A stretch of DNA of 44,704 bases from an uncultured Clostridia bacterium (GCA_947306125.1 CAMZFO010000004.1:1-44704); one strand, 5' to 3'. Shown: positions 6,503 through 16,255, counted from the stretch's first letter. Translations and numbers: made by a program. Notes: generated from the letters alone by a model not told the origin.

Positions 6503-6865
6503 ATGAATACAGACGGCTTGATCGAATACGCATACGAAGCATACGGGGTGCGGCCGGAATACCTTTGGAAGAGGTATCCCGATTACTGCGTGCTGCGCCA
6601 TCAGGGCAGCCGCAAATGGTTCGCCGTGCTTATGGAGGTCTCGAAGAGCTCGCTCGGGCTCCCCGGCGAAGGCATGGCGCAGATAATGAACGTCAAGTGC
6701 GAGCCCATACTTCTTGGCTCCCTGCTGCGGTCGCCGGGCTTCCTGCCCGCATGGCATATGAATAAGGAAAACTGGCTCTCCGTACTGCTTGGCGGCTCCG
6801 TGCCGGATAACGATGTAATATCCCTGCTCGAAATGAGCTATAACATGACCCTCGGGAAAAAGTGA
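6503..6865 (+). CDS. MmcQ/YjbR family protein
   Basis: A 120-residue protein of the MmcQ/YjbR (DUF419) family, small cytoplasmic proteins with a double-wing fold of the CyaY-like type and a proposed but poorly tested DNA-binding role. Family signs are the N-terminal YGVRPEYLWKRYPDY segment, the KWFAVLMEV strand, and the C-terminal WHMNKENWLSVLLGGSVPD stretch followed by the EMSYNMT helix. Length is usual for the family. The start codon has no Shine-Dalgarno sequence and lies at the predicted transcription start, so translation is probably leaderless. It stands alone between a hairpin repeat and a bidirectional terminator. Confidence 0.9.
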   Translation: MNTDGLIEYAYEAYGVRPEYLWKRYPDYCVLRHQGSRKWFAVLMEVSKSSLGLPGEGMAQIMNVKCEPILLGSLLRSPGFLPAWHMNKENWLSVLLGGSVPDNDVISLLEMSYNMTLGKK

Positions 6866-6881
6866 AGATATGCGCGCATAC

Positions 6882-6911
6882 GAAAACCCCCGCCGCGGCG
6901 AGGGTTTTTTC
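6882..6911. terminator. Bidirectional terminator
   Basis: AAAACCC and GGGTTTTTT flank a GC-rich stem (CCGCCGCGGCGA), with a T-run on the plus strand and TTTTC on the minus. It serves the MmcQ/YjbR gene and probably the convergent dockerin phosphoesterase gene. A second hairpin with a T7 run on the plus strand follows at about 6930-6967. Confidence 0.65.
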
Positions 6912-6970
6912 ATGCGTATTATCATATCGCGCTCCGGCTTGCTTTTGCGGCGCGGAGCTTTTTTTATGCT

Positions 6971-9355
6971 TTAGCTGTTCGCGATCAACTCGTATATCGC
7001 GGAGATATCGCGGATATCGACCGTCCCGTCGCCGTTCGCGTCGGCGTTGAGCATGCCCTGCGCGGCGATCTCGGGGGACTCGCCGTTCAAATACATCGCC
7101 AGTATCGTGACGTCGGCCATTGTCACCGTCCCGTCGCAGTCCACGTCGCCGGGAAGGTTCGTCGGCGCGGGAGTCGGCGTGGGAGTCGGCGTGGGAGTCG
7201 GAGTGGGAGTCGGGGTCGGCGTGGGAGTCGGGGTCGGCGTAGGTGTAGGCGTGGGCGTAGGCGTGGGAGTCGGCGTGGGAGTCGGGGTCGGCGTCGGCGT
7301 GGGTGTAGGCGTGGGCTCCGGCTGCTCGGCGTTCGTGAACAGGCGGAATACCGCGGCCTGAGCGATATCGTTGGTCGCCGTGAAGGAGCCGTTCGCGAAG
7401 GCTATGTAATACGTGCCGGAAGAGGAGGTGGAATAGGAGAGTATCCCGTCCGCGTAATCCACCTCGCGGCCTCGGGTGTAGGTCATTATGCCGTTGCTGC
7501 TGGTGGGGTAGAGATAGCCGCCCGCGTTTTGGAAGCAGCCGTCGTCCGTCCTCGTCCATACGACCGCGGAGCTGCTTGAAGCTATGCGGCCGTCCTCAAC
7601 GGTCAGAGCCGTGGAGGACACGGTGCTGCTGCCGTAGGTCATGGCGTTCACCGCGCTGCCCTCGCCGACGGCAAGAATATAGTCGTTGCCCGCGGTGAGC
7701 GCGTCCGTCTCATAATAGTATTCGTCGGCGGGCGCAGGCGTGGGCGTGGGAGTCTGGGCCGGATCGCCCGAGGTGGGCGTGGGAGTCGGATCCGTATTGC
7801 CGGGATTGTATTCATAGATCGTGAGCGAGGCGGCGGAGGAGCTCGAGCGGACGGTGAAGACGTTCACCGGGTTGGAGGAGCTGCCGCTGCCGTGAGCGAG
7901 GTACTTGTCCGAGCTTGAGCCGGAGGAGGCGTTGGAGCTCTTGAGCTTGCCGCCCGAGAGCGTCCATCCGTCGGGGACTTCGCCCATGGTCAGCTTGCCG
8001 TCATAGCCGCCGCTGCTGTTGGAGGTGTATGAGCCCGCGAGCAGCCTTCCGCTCTCGTCTAAAAGATACCAGCCGCTGTCGGAGCTTACGGCCGTCCAGA
8101 GCATATCCGTCGTGATAGCGGAGGCGGAGAATATGACGCCGTCAAGGCCGGTGTAGACGTACTGCTGGGAGCCGCTGCCGGCGTTTGAGAAGGTGGCGTC
8201 CGTATCGCGGCAGGTCAGCGCATAGCCGTCGTCCGCCACTATGACGTACTTCCTGCCGTTCACGAATCCGGATACCTGCACCGCGCTGCCGGGCTCGGCG
8301 GTGGGCGCGGGAGTGGGCGTGGGAGTGGGCTCGGGGGTCGGGCCGGGTATGAAGGGGGACTCCGTCACGTCGTTGCCGTTGGCGTCGTAATAGTGGAAGT
8401 CCATCTCGTCCCCGTCAAAGGTGACTATGAGCCCCTTGCCCTTGACGTACGCGCTGCCCGTGCCGTATTCGCTGTCGCTCATGCAGCCCGCGGAGGCGTA
8501 ATAGAAGCCTATGGTCTTGGTATCGCCCGAATAGGTGTAAGGTATGGAGGCGCCGGGGAGTATCACCTCGTCGTAATAGGGATCGGAAAGGGTGTGATTA
8601 TGCCCCCAGAGCAGTATTATCGTCTTGCCCGCGGCGGCGCCGGCGTTCAGTGCGTCAATGACCAGATCGGCGTTCACGGTCTGGCGCTTGGTGCTCCACC
8701 AATAACTGCCGTTCGAATAGCCGTGGAGCGGGAAATGGGTCAGCACGATAATGGGCTTTTCGGAGTCAACGGAGGACAAATAGGCGGAAAGCGAGTCGAC
8801 CTGCTCCTGCGTGTAATTATCCACGCTGTTATTGAAATTGGTTGTGCCGAGCGCGTATATGCGGCAGGCGGGGATATCGAGACATTCCTCGCCCACGACG
8901 TAATTTAATGCGACGGGGTTCTCGGTGGAGTCGAATTTGCCGTTGTAGAATTCGTGATTGCCCGTGGTGTAGAAGGCGGGTATGCCGTGGGAGGTGACGA
9001 CGTCTATGGCGTTCTGGGAATACTGCCAGAAGAGGTCCTCGCCCACGCCCGCGTCGCCCATGTCGCCGCAGAAGCCCATGTAATCTATTTTGCCGTAGCG
9101 GGCGAGCATATTGTCGAGCCATCCGAACATCCTGTTGGCGGATTGGTTGGCTTCCATATTATGCACGTCCGAGCTGAATGCGAGCACCGTCGCGTCCGGC
9201 GAGAGCTCGGCTGCAGCCGCCCCTGCCCGAGGTGCGGATCCGGCGGCGGGAACTGCGTCCGTCGAGACCGCGCGCGGCTGTGAGAAGGGTATGATTACGG
9301 CGAATGACGCCAGCATTACGAGCGCGATCGCGGCGGATAAAAGCTTTTTTTCCAT
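6971..9355 (-). CDS. Secreted calcineurin-like metallophosphoesterase with Pro-Thr linkers and C-terminal dockerin
   Basis: A 794-residue exported protein. Residues 1-28 form a signal peptide. The phosphoesterase domain (about 55-330) shows the metal ligands in order: D63 and H65 in SSDVHN, D98 in CGDMGD, N133-H134 in GNHE, H207 in THFPLHG, and H252/H254 in GHNH, so two-metal phosphoester hydrolysis is likely; the substrate is unknown. Two Ser/Gly-rich beta domains (about 360-530 and 560-675) are joined by Pro-Thr linkers, the longest (about 680-731) almost pure PT repeats. The last 60 residues are a type I dockerin with two Ca-binding loops ([12 protein letters not shown] and [12 protein letters not shown]). 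Start supported by GGAGG 6 nt upstream. The dockerin implies tethering to a cohesin protein not in this window. Confidence 0.93.
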   Translation of the reverse strand: MEKKLLSAAIALVMLASFAVIIPFSQPRAVSTDAVPAAGSAPRAGAAAAELSPDATVLAFSSDVHNMEANQSANRMFGWLDNMLARYGKIDYMGFCGDMGDAGVGEDLFWQYSQNAIDVVTSHGIPAFYTTGNHEFYNGKFDSTENPVALNYVVGEECLDIPACRIYALGTTNFNNSVDNYTQEQVDSLSAYLSSVDSEKPIIVLTHFPLHGYSNGSYWWSTKRQTVNADLVIDALNAGAAAGKTIILLWGHNHTLSDPYYDEVILPGASIPYTYSGDTKTIGFYYASAGCMSDSEYGTGSAYVKGKGLIVTFDGDEMDFHYYDANGNDVTESPFIPGPTPEPTPTPTPAPTAEPGSAVQVSGFVNGRKYVIVADDGYALTCRDTDATFSNAGSGSQQYVYTGLDGVIFSASAITTDMLWTAVSSDSGWYLLDESGRLLAGSYTSNSSGGYDGKLTMGEVPDGWTLSGGKLKSSNASSGSSSDKYLAHGSGSSSNPVNVFTVRSSSSAASLTIYEYNPGNTDPTPTPTSGDPAQTPTPTPAPADEYYYETDALTAGNDYILAVGEGSAVNAMTYGSSTVSSTALTVEDGRIASSSSAVVWTRTDDGCFQNAGGYLYPTSSNGIMTYTRGREVDYADGILSYSTSSSGTYYIAFANGSFTATNDIAQAAVFRLFTNAEQPEPTPTPTPTPTPTPTPTPTPTPTPTPTPTPTPTPTPTPTPTPTPTPTPTPAPTNLPGDVDCDGTVTMADVTILAMYLNGESPEIAAQGMLNADANGDGTVDIRDISAIYELIANS
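7163..7317 (-). repeat. Hexanucleotide minisatellite encoding a Pro-Thr linker
   Basis: Back-to-back GGNGTN units on the plus strand (for example GGCGTGGGAGTC) run for about 150 bp and encode (Pro-Thr)n. The unit is a multiple of three, so copy-number change by slippage would alter linker length without breaking the frame. Confidence 0.9.
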
Positions 9356-9387
9356 TTTTTGCCTCCGGGGGTATGGAATTTACGGAT

Positions 9388-9416
9388 AGTTTATGGCATT
9401 TTTGCGTCATTGTCAA
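9388..9416 (-). promoter_or_regulatory. Promoter of the dockerin phosphoesterase gene
   Basis: Minus strand TTGACA, 17 bp, TAAACT, about 30 bp upstream of the start codon. Confidence 0.75.
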
Positions 9417-9440
9417 TAAAAAACGCCGAGTTTATCAATA

Positions 9441-9467
9441 GAAAAGCCCCCGATCCGTTTCGGGGGT
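9441..9467 (-). terminator. Intrinsic terminator of the 1530-residue dockerin gene
   Basis: On the minus strand CCCCCGAA and a complementary TCGGGGG form a hairpin followed by CTTTTC, 17 bp past the stop codon. Confidence 0.7.
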
Positions 9468-9483
9468 CTGTATTATTTGCCGA

Positions 9484-12400
9484 TCAGCTGTTTGCGATCA
9501 TGGCGTAGATCGCCGCGATATCGCGGATGTCGACCGTGCCGTCGCCGTTCGCGTCGGCGGCCTGCAGGCCGGAGGCGGAGATCTCGGGGTTTTCGCCGTT
9601 CAGGAACATCGAGAGCAGCGAAACGTCGCCGAGATCGACCACGCCGTTGCAGTCCACGTCCCCGGGCAGGGGCTCACCGACCGGGGGCAGCACGACCTCG
9701 ACGGTCTGCGTTTCAAAACCCTCCGAACCGAACTCGGCCGTGTACAGCGCGAGGCCGGGCTCTGTTGCGGTGGGGGGCACTATCACCTCGCAGGAGGCCG
9801 CCGCGGTCTCCGCCTCGGTATGGTTTTCGTCCCGCAGGCAGGTGTGCGCGGCGGTGCAGGAGCTGTGATCGGCCGACCACTCGTAGGTTGCCTCCCCCCA
9901 GATATGGCCGAGCGCTTCCTCCGTGACGGTATTCGTTCCGACGTATTCAACGCCGTTGAAGGTAACGGTTGCGGTATAGACCGTAACGCCCTCCGTTTCA
10001 CAGCCGGGCTCGGAAACGGCCTCGGAGGTGATCGCCTCCCCGCTCGCGGTGACGCGCGGCTTTACCGCCGGGTCGCTCAATGCTGTGAACACGGCCGCCG
10101 CCTCGGTGCAGTCCGCGTTCCACTCCCATTCGGGCTCGCCGTATTCGTACTGATCGAGCCGCGTGTTGGTGATCCGCGCGGTCAGCGTGGTTTCATCCAA
10201 ATAGCAGGAGGATACGACGTAGGTGCCCGTCCATTCGCCGCTGCTGTCGGGCAGGTGGACGTAGGTGAATATCGGCTTAAGGCCGGGGTAGGAAGCATTA
10301 TCCGCGTCGTCGGGGTCAAGGAGCAGCCTGCCGAGGCTGCCGGAGCCGTCAAGCTCCGTCATATCGGGATCGTCCGGGTCAATAACGAAGCCCGAGCCGT
10401 AAAAATCGTGATAGGCGGATATCGCCTCGCGTATGCGGTAGGAATCGAGGGGCGTCTCATCGGTCACGGGAACCGCTTCGAACACCTCGTCATAGGCGTG
10501 GTTTGCGGGCACGTAGACCGTCTGCAGGGTGGTCCACACCTCGTTCCCCTGCACGTCGTACGTCCTGTGCTGCAGCAGCGCGTACACGGAATAGATCAGC
10601 CCGCGGTCGGGCTCGAAATCCACGTGCACCATGAAGCGGGGGCCGAAGCGCTTCAGGGTAACGGCCGTGTGGCGGGTGGCCTCATCGTAGGAATAGGTTA
10701 TCACGAAATCGTAGTAGCGGGAGGCGCCGTCCTTCGTTACGGCAAATGTGCCCCTGTTCAGGCAGCCTTCGATCCCATCCGATCCGTCGTATACGACGGT
10801 GTAGCCGGAGTTGAGCTCCTGGAAGGAAACGCGGGCGTAATAATCCGCCTCATCCATCTGCGGCTCGAAAGCCTCGAACCAGCCGTTTTCGGCTTTCATC
10901 CTGACCATGGCGGCAGTACGGCTGCTTCCGCGGACGAGCAGCAGGCCCGTGACCATATCGGGCGTTTCATCCGCGGGAAGGGGAGCGCCGTACTCATCCT
11001 GCCATTCGCAGCTCATGGTGTAAACCGTGCCGCAGGAGTTGGTTATGACGGTCAGCCCGCCTTCCTGCTCGCTGTAGTCGACGGTGTAATCGATATCCAT
11101 CCCGCCGCCGGAGGAGAAGTCCACGTGAAGGGAGGCCGTCTGCGCGACCCCATAGGGATTATCGGAGTCGTTCGCCGCAAGCACGGCGTTCCCGTACTGA
11201 TCCAGCTCGCGCACGCGGTAGTAGAAATTGCCCTCCACGATGGGCGCAAAATCCGCCTGCCAGCCGTTCTCTTCGGATAGAACCACGGTATCGACGGTGG
11301 TCCAATCGGAGAAGTAACTGCGCTGCAGTACGGCCTGTATGCTTTCGGGCATGTAATTGCCGTAGTGATCAACGTTCCATTCCTTGCTTACGGAGAAGAG
11401 CGTCGAATGGCTGTTCGTCAGCTTTATGCGCGCTTCGCCCCTGTGGAGTATGTCGATCGCCTGCGAATAAGAGTAGGAGCTGAGGCCGGAATCCTGCTCG
11501 GAGCCGAGCCACAGGCGCCCGGAGGAGCGGAGGCCGAAGGGCAGTTCAACGGAACCGGAGGAGTCGGAAAGCACCCAGCTTTCCGGCGCATAGCCCTCCA
11601 CAGCCCCTTCCGAAAGGGTCAGGCTGCCCGTATCCGTAACGAATATCCCGGCAGCCCAGCCGTTCGCGGAGGAAAGGGTAACGGAGCCTGTCTCGACCCT
11701 TCCCGGGGCGTATTCGTTCACGTAATCCACCGTCACCGAGGCGGGGTGGGAGCTGTCGGGCCACTGCTTGGTGAGCGTCATGGGGTATTTTTTCAGCCAC
11801 AGAGCGTACAGCGTGAGCGAAAGCATGCTTACGGGGGTGCTGAAATCATACTCGGTCTGGAAGGAGGTATCCGTGTACCAGCCGCCGAAATACCAGCCCT
11901 CTGCCGAAGGCTCCTCCGGCTCGGTCACAGTCCCGCCCGATTCGACTGTCTGCTGTGCGGGCGCCATGCCGTGGCCCTGCATATCGAACGTTACGATGCA
12001 GGGGCCGGGAACTATTGCCGCAAAGGACTTGCTTCTGCATATGGAGGAAGCTTCGTTGCCGTAGCACACGCCGTCCTCCACCACGTTGCCGCTTGAATCA
12101 AGATGGCCGTAGGTGGTCTTGGCAATGTCGTAAACCCAAAGCGAGCCGCTGCCCCCGCCGCCATCGCCCTTGCCGATGGAGTGCGCGGAGTTCCTGCCCG
12201 CTGTGGCGATCACCGTGCCGCCGTTGATGACCACGGTTCCGCCGTAGCCGTCGTCGCCGCCGCCGATGCCCGCGCCGCCGTAGGTGCCGGAGAATATAAG
12301 GCCTGCGAGGAGATAATTGACTACCGAAGCGTAATTGAGAAATTCATTGAAGGAAGGAGCAAAATCGGCAAGGCCGGCCTTCCAGTAATTGTAATCGAGG

Positions 12401-14076
12401 TAGCCGCCCAATGCTGTGACGCTGCCGCCGTTTATCGTAACGGTGCCGCCGTCGCCGTCGTTGCCGCCGCCGATGCCCGCGCCCTTTGAGGTGGAAAGCG
12501 CAAGCACTATGCCGCCGTCTATGCGGACGTTGCCGCCGTCGCCGCCTCCGCCGCCTTCCCGGGCGCCGCCTCCGCCGATGCCCGCGCCGATGTTGCTCAC
12601 GGCAACCACGCAGCCGTCGGTGATGATGACGTCCTTGCCGTCATAGCCGCCGCCGTCGCCCGAATCGCATCCGCCGCCGCCAATGCCAGCGCCGCTCGCG
12701 GCATAGGCGTACACCTCGCCGCCGTTGATGGTTATGGCGCCGTTCTGGTGCGCGTGCTCGCCGGCGCCTATGCCGGCGCCTCCGCACAGTATGTCGGCCT
12801 CGCCGTAGTGGGCTTCCACCACGCCGCCGTTTATCGTTATGGGCCCGTTGGAGGAATCGTTGCCGGCTCCAATGCCCGCGCCGCCGTAGGAGCCGCCCTC
12901 GGCATAGATCTCGCCGCCGTTGATTATTATGGGGCCGTTGGGCGCGCCGTTGCCCCCGCCTATGCCGGCGGATTCCCTGCCGCCGTAAGCCTTTATAACG
13001 CCGCCGTTGATGGTGATGGGGCCGCTCGTGCCGTCGTCGCCGCCGCCTATCGCCGCGCCGCACTCAAGGCCGTACCATTCGCCGCCTATCTTGCAGGCGT
13101 CCGCGCGGGCCTCTATATAGGTGTGATTGCCGTTGATCGTTATGCTTCCGCTGTTCGTTCCGGAGCAGCTGCCTATCGCGGCGTCGTCGTAACCGCCGTA
13201 GATAAGGTAGCGCCCGCCGTTTATGGTCAGGCTCGCCCCCTCCGGCACGTCGATGCCCGGGCCGCAGATCTCGATAGTGCTGCCGTAGCGCTGCATTACG
13301 GTCACTCTGCCGTTGCCCTCCGTCTGGGGCCAGATGGTCAGGGAGCTGCCGGGAACTATGGTTATGCCGGTGCCGAAATAGACGGAGGAATCGTCGCAGA
13401 GCACAAGATGGCAGTCGCCGTAGGCCACAAGCGCCTCAAGGTTCCAATTCCCGCGCAGGGCGTACCAGCCGCCGGGGGTCTCCAGATCGAAGCCGCCGGT
13501 GAACAGCGTGTATTCCTCCTGCACGCAGGGGTTGCCGTCCCCATCGCAGTAATGCAGAGGGCCGTTCAGATCCTCAACGGAATAAAGGCAGAACGGTATC
13601 TCTTGGCCGGGGTTGTTGGCAAAGGAAACGCCCACCGCGGGCTCCCTGCTGCACCACTCGGGGAAGGGGGCCTCATACGTTAGCTGCTCGTACATGTAGC
13701 CGTCCACAAGCAGCATGTACATGCTCTCTATGCGTATGGTCGCGGGCTCGCCCTCGAAATTGGCGTAGAGCTTCTTCGCTTCCCACTGATCCACTTCGCC
13801 TATCGTCGCGGCGTCGTAATAGTAGATCGTGTTGCCCTCCGCGTCGAGCACGGAGAGCACCAGCGAATAGAAATCCGCGTAGTCCTTTCCCATGGGCTCT
13901 AAGCAGAATACGTAATCCGAAAGGAGCAGATCCTCCTCGTTGATCACGCGCCGCGCGGGCGCCTCATCATTGGGGGAGGGCGCCGGGGCCTCCTCAGCCC
14001 GCGCCGCAGGCCCCGCGGGCAGTACGGCAAGCGCCATTATCAGCGCAAGCAGCAGGGATAAAGCTTTTTTCAACAT
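9484..14076 (-). CDS. Large secreted multi-domain dockerin protein with glycine-rich beta-repeat array
   Basis: A 1530-residue exported protein. It starts with a signal peptide (cleavage near PAARA, residue 27). Residues about 275-640 form an array of short repeats of the type GAGIGGG...ITINGG, likely a parallel beta-helix or similar surface fold. An InlB B-repeat/Flg_new-like domain (about 695-765, FGGWYTD and TLYALW) follows. About 770-1150 holds three Cna-B-like beta-sandwich repeats, recognisable by the KEW/KQW starts and ENGW/ANGW turns. Before the C-terminus is a YEWSADHSSCTA repeat common in Firmicute adhesins. The last 58 residues are a type I dockerin (DVDCNGVVDLGD and [12 protein letters not shown]). 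No catalytic domain was recognised, so an adhesin or structural role is inferred. Promoter and AAGGAG site support the start. Confidence 0.9.
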   Translation of the reverse strand: MLKKALSLLLALIMALAVLPAGPAARAEEAPAPSPNDEAPARRVINEEDLLLSDYVFCLEPMGKDYADFYSLVLSVLDAEGNTIYYYDAATIGEVDQWEAKKLYANFEGEPATIRIESMYMLLVDGYMYEQLTYEAPFPEWCSREPAVGVSFANNPGQEIPFCLYSVEDLNGPLHYCDGDGNPCVQEEYTLFTGGFDLETPGGWYALRGNWNLEALVAYGDCHLVLCDDSSVYFGTGITIVPGSSLTIWPQTEGNGRVTVMQRYGSTIEICGPGIDVPEGASLTINGGRYLIYGGYDDAAIGSCSGTNSGSITINGNHTYIEARADACKIGGEWYGLECGAAIGGGDDGTSGPITINGGVIKAYGGRESAGIGGGNGAPNGPIIINGGEIYAEGGSYGGAGIGAGNDSSNGPITINGGVVEAHYGEADILCGGAGIGAGEHAHQNGAITINGGEVYAYAASGAGIGGGGCDSGDGGGYDGKDVIITDGCVVAVSNIGAGIGGGGAREGGGGGDGGNVRIDGGIVLALSTSKGAGIGGGNDGDGGTVTINGGSVTALGGYLDYNYWKAGLADFAPSFNEFLNYASVVNYLLAGLIFSGTYGGAGIGGGDDGYGGTVVINGGTVIATAGRNSAHSIGKGDGGGGSGSLWVYDIAKTTYGHLDSSGNVVEDGVCYGNEASSICRSKSFAAIVPGPCIVTFDMQGHGMAPAQQTVESGGTVTEPEEPSAEGWYFGGWYTDTSFQTEYDFSTPVSMLSLTLYALWLKKYPMTLTKQWPDSSHPASVTVDYVNEYAPGRVETGSVTLSSANGWAAGIFVTDTGSLTLSEGAVEGYAPESWVLSDSSGSVELPFGLRSSGRLWLGSEQDSGLSSYSYSQAIDILHRGEARIKLTNSHSTLFSVSKEWNVDHYGNYMPESIQAVLQRSYFSDWTTVDTVVLSEENGWQADFAPIVEGNFYYRVRELDQYGNAVLAANDSDNPYGVAQTASLHVDFSSGGGMDIDYTVDYSEQEGGLTVITNSCGTVYTMSCEWQDEYGAPLPADETPDMVTGLLLVRGSSRTAAMVRMKAENGWFEAFEPQMDEADYYARVSFQELNSGYTVVYDGSDGIEGCLNRGTFAVTKDGASRYYDFVITYSYDEATRHTAVTLKRFGPRFMVHVDFEPDRGLIYSVYALLQHRTYDVQGNEVWTTLQTVYVPANHAYDEVFEAVPVTDETPLDSYRIREAISAYHDFYGSGFVIDPDDPDMTELDGSGSLGRLLLDPDDADNASYPGLKPIFTYVHLPDSSGEWTGTYVVSSCYLDETTLTARITNTRLDQYEYGEPEWEWNADCTEAAAVFTALSDPAVKPRVTASGEAITSEAVSEPGCETEGVTVYTATVTFNGVEYVGTNTVTEEALGHIWGEATYEWSADHSSCTAAHTCLRDENHTEAETAAASCEVIVPPTATEPGLALYTAEFGSEGFETQTVEVVLPPVGEPLPGDVDCNGVVDLGDVSLLSMFLNGENPEISASGLQAADANGDGTVDIRDIAAIYAMIANS

Positions 14077-14125
14077 TTTTTTATACTCCTTCTCTGGCGG
14101 TCTGGTTTTAGATCGTTAATAGTAT

Positions 14126-14154
14126 ATTTTATCACGCCCGGAACGGCGGGTCAA
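14126..14154 (-). promoter_or_regulatory. Promoter of the 1530-residue dockerin gene
   Basis: Minus strand TTGACC, 17 bp, TAAAAT, about 50 bp upstream of the start codon. Confidence 0.75.
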
Positions 14155-14381
14155 GCATTTGGGGACGAACGGAGAGAAAAAACCGGTGGGAGCTGCCGAT
14201 CTTCCCCCCTGCGGGGAAGGCGTCACAAAGCGGCATAATACCGCGTGTGACGAACGGGGGCATTACCTTATTGATGATGCATTGGCGAATCCCTTTTTTA
14301 TAACCCCCACCACCGCCTGCGGCTTGCCGACAGCTCCCCTTAACTAGGGGAGCCGATTTTTGGAGCCCACACCCCCCGCGC
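14155..14381. repeat. Repeat-bearing intergenic stretch with CTTCCCC/GGGGAAG hairpin
   Basis: No credible gene lies here. CTTCCCC and GGGGAAG (14201-14219) form a hairpin that recurs near 22799 and 35756. CCGCCTGCGG and a CTCCCCTTAACTAGGGGAG hairpin follow. The layout suggests remnants of a dispersed non-coding repeat rather than a terminator alone. Confidence 0.6.
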
Positions 14382-14412
14382 AAAAAAGGCTCCCCGCGCA
14401 TAGCGGGGAGCC
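14382..14412 (-). terminator. Intrinsic terminator of bcd-etfBA
   Basis: Minus strand GGCTCCCCGC, a 5-nt loop and GCGGGGAGCC followed by TTTTTT, 17 bp past the etfA stop codon. Confidence 0.85.
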
Positions 14413-14428
14413 ACATATCACGAATCAC

Positions 14429-15445
14429 TTATTCCTGCTTTTCCTTCATCGCCCTGATCTTTTCGGTGAGCATGGGGACGACCTTATTGAGGTCGCCGAC
14501 CACGCCGTAATCGGCGATATTGAATATGGGGGCGGTCTCGTCGCGGTTAATGGCGATTATGAGATCGGATTCCTCCATGCCGGCGATATGCTGTATTGCG
14601 CCGGAGATGCCGACGGCGATATAGAGCTTGGGACGCACGGTCTTGCCGGTCTGGCCGACCTGCAGCTCCTTATCCGCCCAGCCCGCGTCGACCGCAGCGC
14701 GGGACGCGGAGACCCTGCCGCCGAGCACTTCGGCCAGATCGTAGAGCATTTGAAAATTCTCCTTGCTGCCCATGCCGCGGCCGCCGGAAACGAGTATATC
14801 CGCCTGAGAGATATCCACGGACTCGTTCATCTTCTTTATGACGTCGAGCACCTCGATATAGAGGTCGTTCTTCTCGAACTTGACGCCGAAGGGCAGCACC
14901 CTCGCGCGCCTTCCCTCCTCGCGCTCCGCCTTCTGCATTACGCCGGGGCGGACGGTGGCCATCTGGGGACGGAAATCGGGGCAGACTATGGTCGCCATAA
15001 GGTTTCCGCCGAAGGCGGGGCGGGTCATCAGCAGCCTGCCCGTCTCCGCGTCGATCTCGAGCTTCGTGCAGTCGGCGGTGAGGCCGGTGTGCACTCTGGC
15101 GGATACGCGGGGAGCAAGGTCGCGGCCGATGGTGGTCGCGCCGTAAAGGAATATCTCGGGCTTGAAGAACTCGATGGCGCTGTGGATGGCGTGCGCGTAG
15201 GGCTCGGTGGTGTATGTCGCGAGCGCGGGATCGTCGATAAGGACGACGGTATCCGCGCCGTATTCGCCGAGTTCATCGGCAAGCGCCTCGACCTTGTAGC
15301 CGCAGAGCACCGCGAAAACGGAGGTGTTAAGGGCCTTTGCCAGCTCCTTCGCCTTGCCAATGAGCTCAAAGCTCACGGGAGCGATAACGCCCTCCACCTG
15401 CTGAACGAAAACGTAAACGCCTTTGTATTCGGAAAATTCTTTCAT
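14429..15445 (-). CDS. etfA: Electron transfer flavoprotein, alpha subunit
   Basis: A 338-residue EtfA, partner of EtfB. The N-terminal half carries the Etf alpha/beta-type nucleotide-binding fold. The C-terminal half holds the FAD-binding core, with SGGRGMGSKENF, the SRAAVDAGWADKELQVGQTGK stretch, the GISGAIQH loop and NRDETAPIF, which line the flavin in known structures. It would pass electrons between NADH, the acyl-CoA dehydrogenase and, in bifurcating members, ferredoxin. The start at 15445 has GAGGTGA just upstream, and 8 bp separate it from etfB. Third gene of bcd-etfB-etfA and followed by a strong terminator. No ferredoxin domain is fused at the N-terminus. Confidence 0.96.
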   Translation of the reverse strand: MKEFSEYKGVYVFVQQVEGVIAPVSFELIGKAKELAKALNTSVFAVLCGYKVEALADELGEYGADTVVLIDDPALATYTTEPYAHAIHSAIEFFKPEIFLYGATTIGRDLAPRVSARVHTGLTADCTKLEIDAETGRLLMTRPAFGGNLMATIVCPDFRPQMATVRPGVMQKAEREEGRRARVLPFGVKFEKNDLYIEVLDVIKKMNESVDISQADILVSGGRGMGSKENFQMLYDLAEVLGGRVSASRAAVDAGWADKELQVGQTGKTVRPKLYIAVGISGAIQHIAGMEESDLIIAINRDETAPIFNIADYGVVGDLNKVVPMLTEKIRAMKEKQE

Positions 15446-15453
15446 ATTTCACC

Positions 15454-16239
15454 TCAGATAACAAACTTCTCACGAAGCTTTGCGACCAGATAATCCGCTT
15501 CGGCCTCGGCGTCCATCGTGACCACCTCGCCCTTGCCCTTGAGGGGCTTGGGGAAGCTCTCCTTAACGCGGGTGGGCGAGCCCTTCAAGCCGATATTGGA
15601 GTCGTCCACGGGCACGTCGGGGCGGGTCCAGACCGTGACCTGCTTCTCACGGTAGGCGCTGAAAATTCCGCCCGGAGTCATGTAGCGGGGACGGTTGAGC
15701 TCCGTCAGAGCGGTGACGAGGCAGGGCATCTTGACGCGTACGACCTGATAGCTCGACTCAAACTGCCTCTTTACGATCAGGCTGTCGCCGACCACGCGGA
15801 TCTCCTCCGCGTAAGAGACGTTGGGTATGCCCAGATGCTCCGCCATCTGAGGCCCGACCTGCGCGGTGTCTCCGTCGATGGCCTGACGGCCGGTGAAGAC
15901 GATATCGTGGGGGAGCCTGGAGACCGCCGCCGCAAGAGTGGAGCTTGTCGCCCAGGTATCCGCGCCGCCGAACGCACGGTCGCTGATAAGATACGCTTCG
16001 TCCGCGCCCATTGCGAGCGCCTCGCGCAGCACGGCGTCCGCCTGCGCGGGGCCCATGGAGACCGCGCGGACAACGGCGCCCAGCTCGTCCTTGATGCGCA
16101 GAGCCGCCTCAAGGCCCGCCTTATCGTCGGGATTCATTATGGAGGGAACTCCCTCGCGGATCAGAGTGCCGGTCTTGGGATCGAGACGCACCTCGTTCGT
16201 ATCGGGCACCTGCTTTATACATACAACAATGTTCAGCAT
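15454..16239 (-). CDS. etfB: Electron transfer flavoprotein, beta subunit
   Basis: A 261-residue EtfB. It begins MLNIVVCIKQVPDTNEVRLD and has the GRQAIDGDTAQVGPQMAEHLG segment that in clostridial EtfB contacts the second flavin (bifurcating FAD) and NADH. With EtfA and Bcd it should form the complex that couples NADH-dependent crotonyl-CoA (enoyl-CoA) reduction to ferredoxin reduction; the bifurcating function is inferred from the operon and family, not shown here. GGGAGG precedes the ATG. It starts 16 bp after the bcd stop codon. Confidence 0.96.
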   Translation of the reverse strand: MLNIVVCIKQVPDTNEVRLDPKTGTLIREGVPSIMNPDDKAGLEAALRIKDELGAVVRAVSMGPAQADAVLREALAMGADEAYLISDRAFGGADTWATSSTLAAAVSRLPHDIVFTGRQAIDGDTAQVGPQMAEHLGIPNVSYAEEIRVVGDSLIVKRQFESSYQVVRVKMPCLVTALTELNRPRYMTPGGIFSAYREKQVTVWTRPDVPVDDSNIGLKGSPTRVKESFPKPLKGKGEVVTMDAEAEADYLVAKLREKFVI

Positions 16240-16255
16240 TCCTTTATACCTCCCG

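Noticed and set aside
7163-7317. Regular short repeats as a CRISPR array
   Set aside because: The units are 6-12 bp without spacers and encode an in-frame Pro-Thr linker.
9820-11280. 486-residue plus-strand ORF and others inside 9484-14076
   Set aside because: They are antisense to the dockerin protein, which has a signal peptide, promoter, terminator and recognisable domains.
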